Origin: Dehalococcoidia bacterium
GTDB taxonomy: Bacteria > Chloroflexota > Dehalococcoidia > UBA1151 > UBA1328
Length of the DNA stretch: 15,449 nt
Direction of reading: 5' to 3'
Assembly: GCA_030745955.1 (NCBI GenBank)
Contig: JASLNQ010000022.1
Coordinates: forward strand, 1 to 15,449
Shown: positions 14,893 to 15,449 of the stretch, piece by piece
Numbering within the stretch: position 1 is the stretch's first letter
How the letters are laid out: every line of letters begins with the position of its first letter
Translations under genes and position numbers: made by a program
The notes under the pieces: generated by a model
Databases searched by the model: none
The model's input: only the letters and a program-made list of their open reading frames with translations
What the model was told of the DNA's origin: nothing

Positions 14893-15449
14893 ATGAGCGA
14901 CACAAATCCTCTCGGCACACTGACCCCTTCCCAGGCGGACGCGTCATGCTGCGGCCCCGACGCCTGCTGCGGCGATGACGAAACGGCCGAGATCACCCAC
15001 GCCCAGCTCGACAGCATCACGGCTGCCGTCCAGCACCGCTACGGCAACCTGGCCGAAAACGCTGCCGAAAGGGCGGCAGACCCCACGCGGCAGGGCGCTG
15101 CCGACACCTTCTACACCGACGACCAGCGGTCGGCCCTCCCCGACGAGGCCGCCGGGGCATCGGCAGGCTGCGGAAACCCCGTAGGCATCGCCGACGCTAA
15201 ACCCGGCGAGACCGTTCTCGACCTGGGTTCGGGAGGCGGCATCGACTGCTTCCTGGCCGCCAAAGAGGTCGGTGAAAACGGCTCCGTGATCGGGATCGAC
15301 ATGACCCCCCGCATGATCGAGCTGGCGCAGAAGAACGCCTCGAGCCTTGAGACCACGAACGTCGTCTTCAAGCTCGGCCACATCGAGTCGATCCCGCAGC
15401 CCGACAACACGGTCGACCTCGTCATTTCCAACTGCGTGATCGCACTTTC
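14893..15449 (+). CDS. arsM: ArsM-type arsenite methyltransferase with Cys-rich N-terminus (3' end cut)
   Basis: The first 185 residues of a SAM-dependent arsenite methyltransferase are present. The SAM motif is VLDLGSGGGIDCF (108-120), with VIGIDMTPRMIELA (132-145) and DLVISNCVIAL at the end. Cys93 in GCGNP and Cys181 in SNCV correspond to conserved As(III)-binding cysteines of the family; the third would lie beyond the window. HRYG (48-51) marks the usual N-terminal region, so about the first 45 residues are an extension that carries SCCGPDACCGDD (Cys19, 20, 25, 26). The ATG at 14893 has GGAG eight bases upstream. It is the third gene of the padR operon. Family sure; role of the extension unknown. 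Confidence 0.93.
   Translation, partial: MSDTNPLGTLTPSQADASCCGPDACCGDDETAEITHAQLDSITAAVQHRYGNLAENAAERAADPTRQGAADTFYTDDQRSALPDEAAGASAGCGNPVGIADAKPGETVLDLGSGGGIDCFLAAKEVGENGSVIGIDMTPRMIELAQKNASSLETTNVVFKLGHIESIPQPDNTVDLVISNCVIAL

Overview
The window is a stretch of GC-rich bacterial chromosome (about 60% G+C by eye). Gene density is normal, with both strands used and several GTG starts. It carries central-metabolism, signalling, DNA-repair and arsenic genes, plus one tRNA. No phage, IS element or plasmid gene is visible. I cannot fix the taxon. The general gene style and the intergenic palindromic repeats would fit a free-living environmental bacterium, perhaps Chloroflexota, but that is only a guess.

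Layout. Bases 1-3261 are read on the minus strand: a CheX-like phosphatase with its own intrinsic terminator, then sucC-sucD (overlapping TGATG junction) behind a sigma70-like promoter, then an alpha/beta hydrolase cut by the window edge. Bases 3497-4042 (+) encode a PspC-domain membrane protein that converges, with one base between the stops, on a 934-residue membrane hybrid histidine kinase (4044-6848, -). Upstream of the kinase on the same strand are an HpcH/HpaI-type aldolase and tRNA-Ser(UGA). A 74-residue two-helix membrane protein (8191-8415, +) follows.

Bases 8416-11100 are different. mutM (-) and a four-helix CopD-like membrane protein (+) sit among at least ten copies of a short palindromic repeat, plus one copy of a second family. 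The lower stems of the repeats vary in a compensatory way, so a hairpin is being conserved. polA (11101-14007, -) encodes a full three-domain DNA polymerase I.

The right end is the most interesting part: a compact operon on the plus strand behind a promoter that carries a large dyad. Its genes are a PadR-family regulator with two vicinal Cys pairs, a 58-residue peptide with nine cysteines, and an ArsM-type arsenite methyltransferase with an extra Cys-rich N-terminus, truncated by the window end. The small gene and the arsM N-terminus share an 11-nt ribosome-binding leader and a 14-nt block encoding SCCGP, which suggests a duplicated module. My inference is an arsenic-responsive circuit in which a PadR protein, rather than the usual ArsR/SmtB protein, senses arsenite, and a small thiol peptide binds or delivers it to ArsM. 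Nothing here proves that; the sequence shows only the genes, cysteines, dyads and shared blocks.
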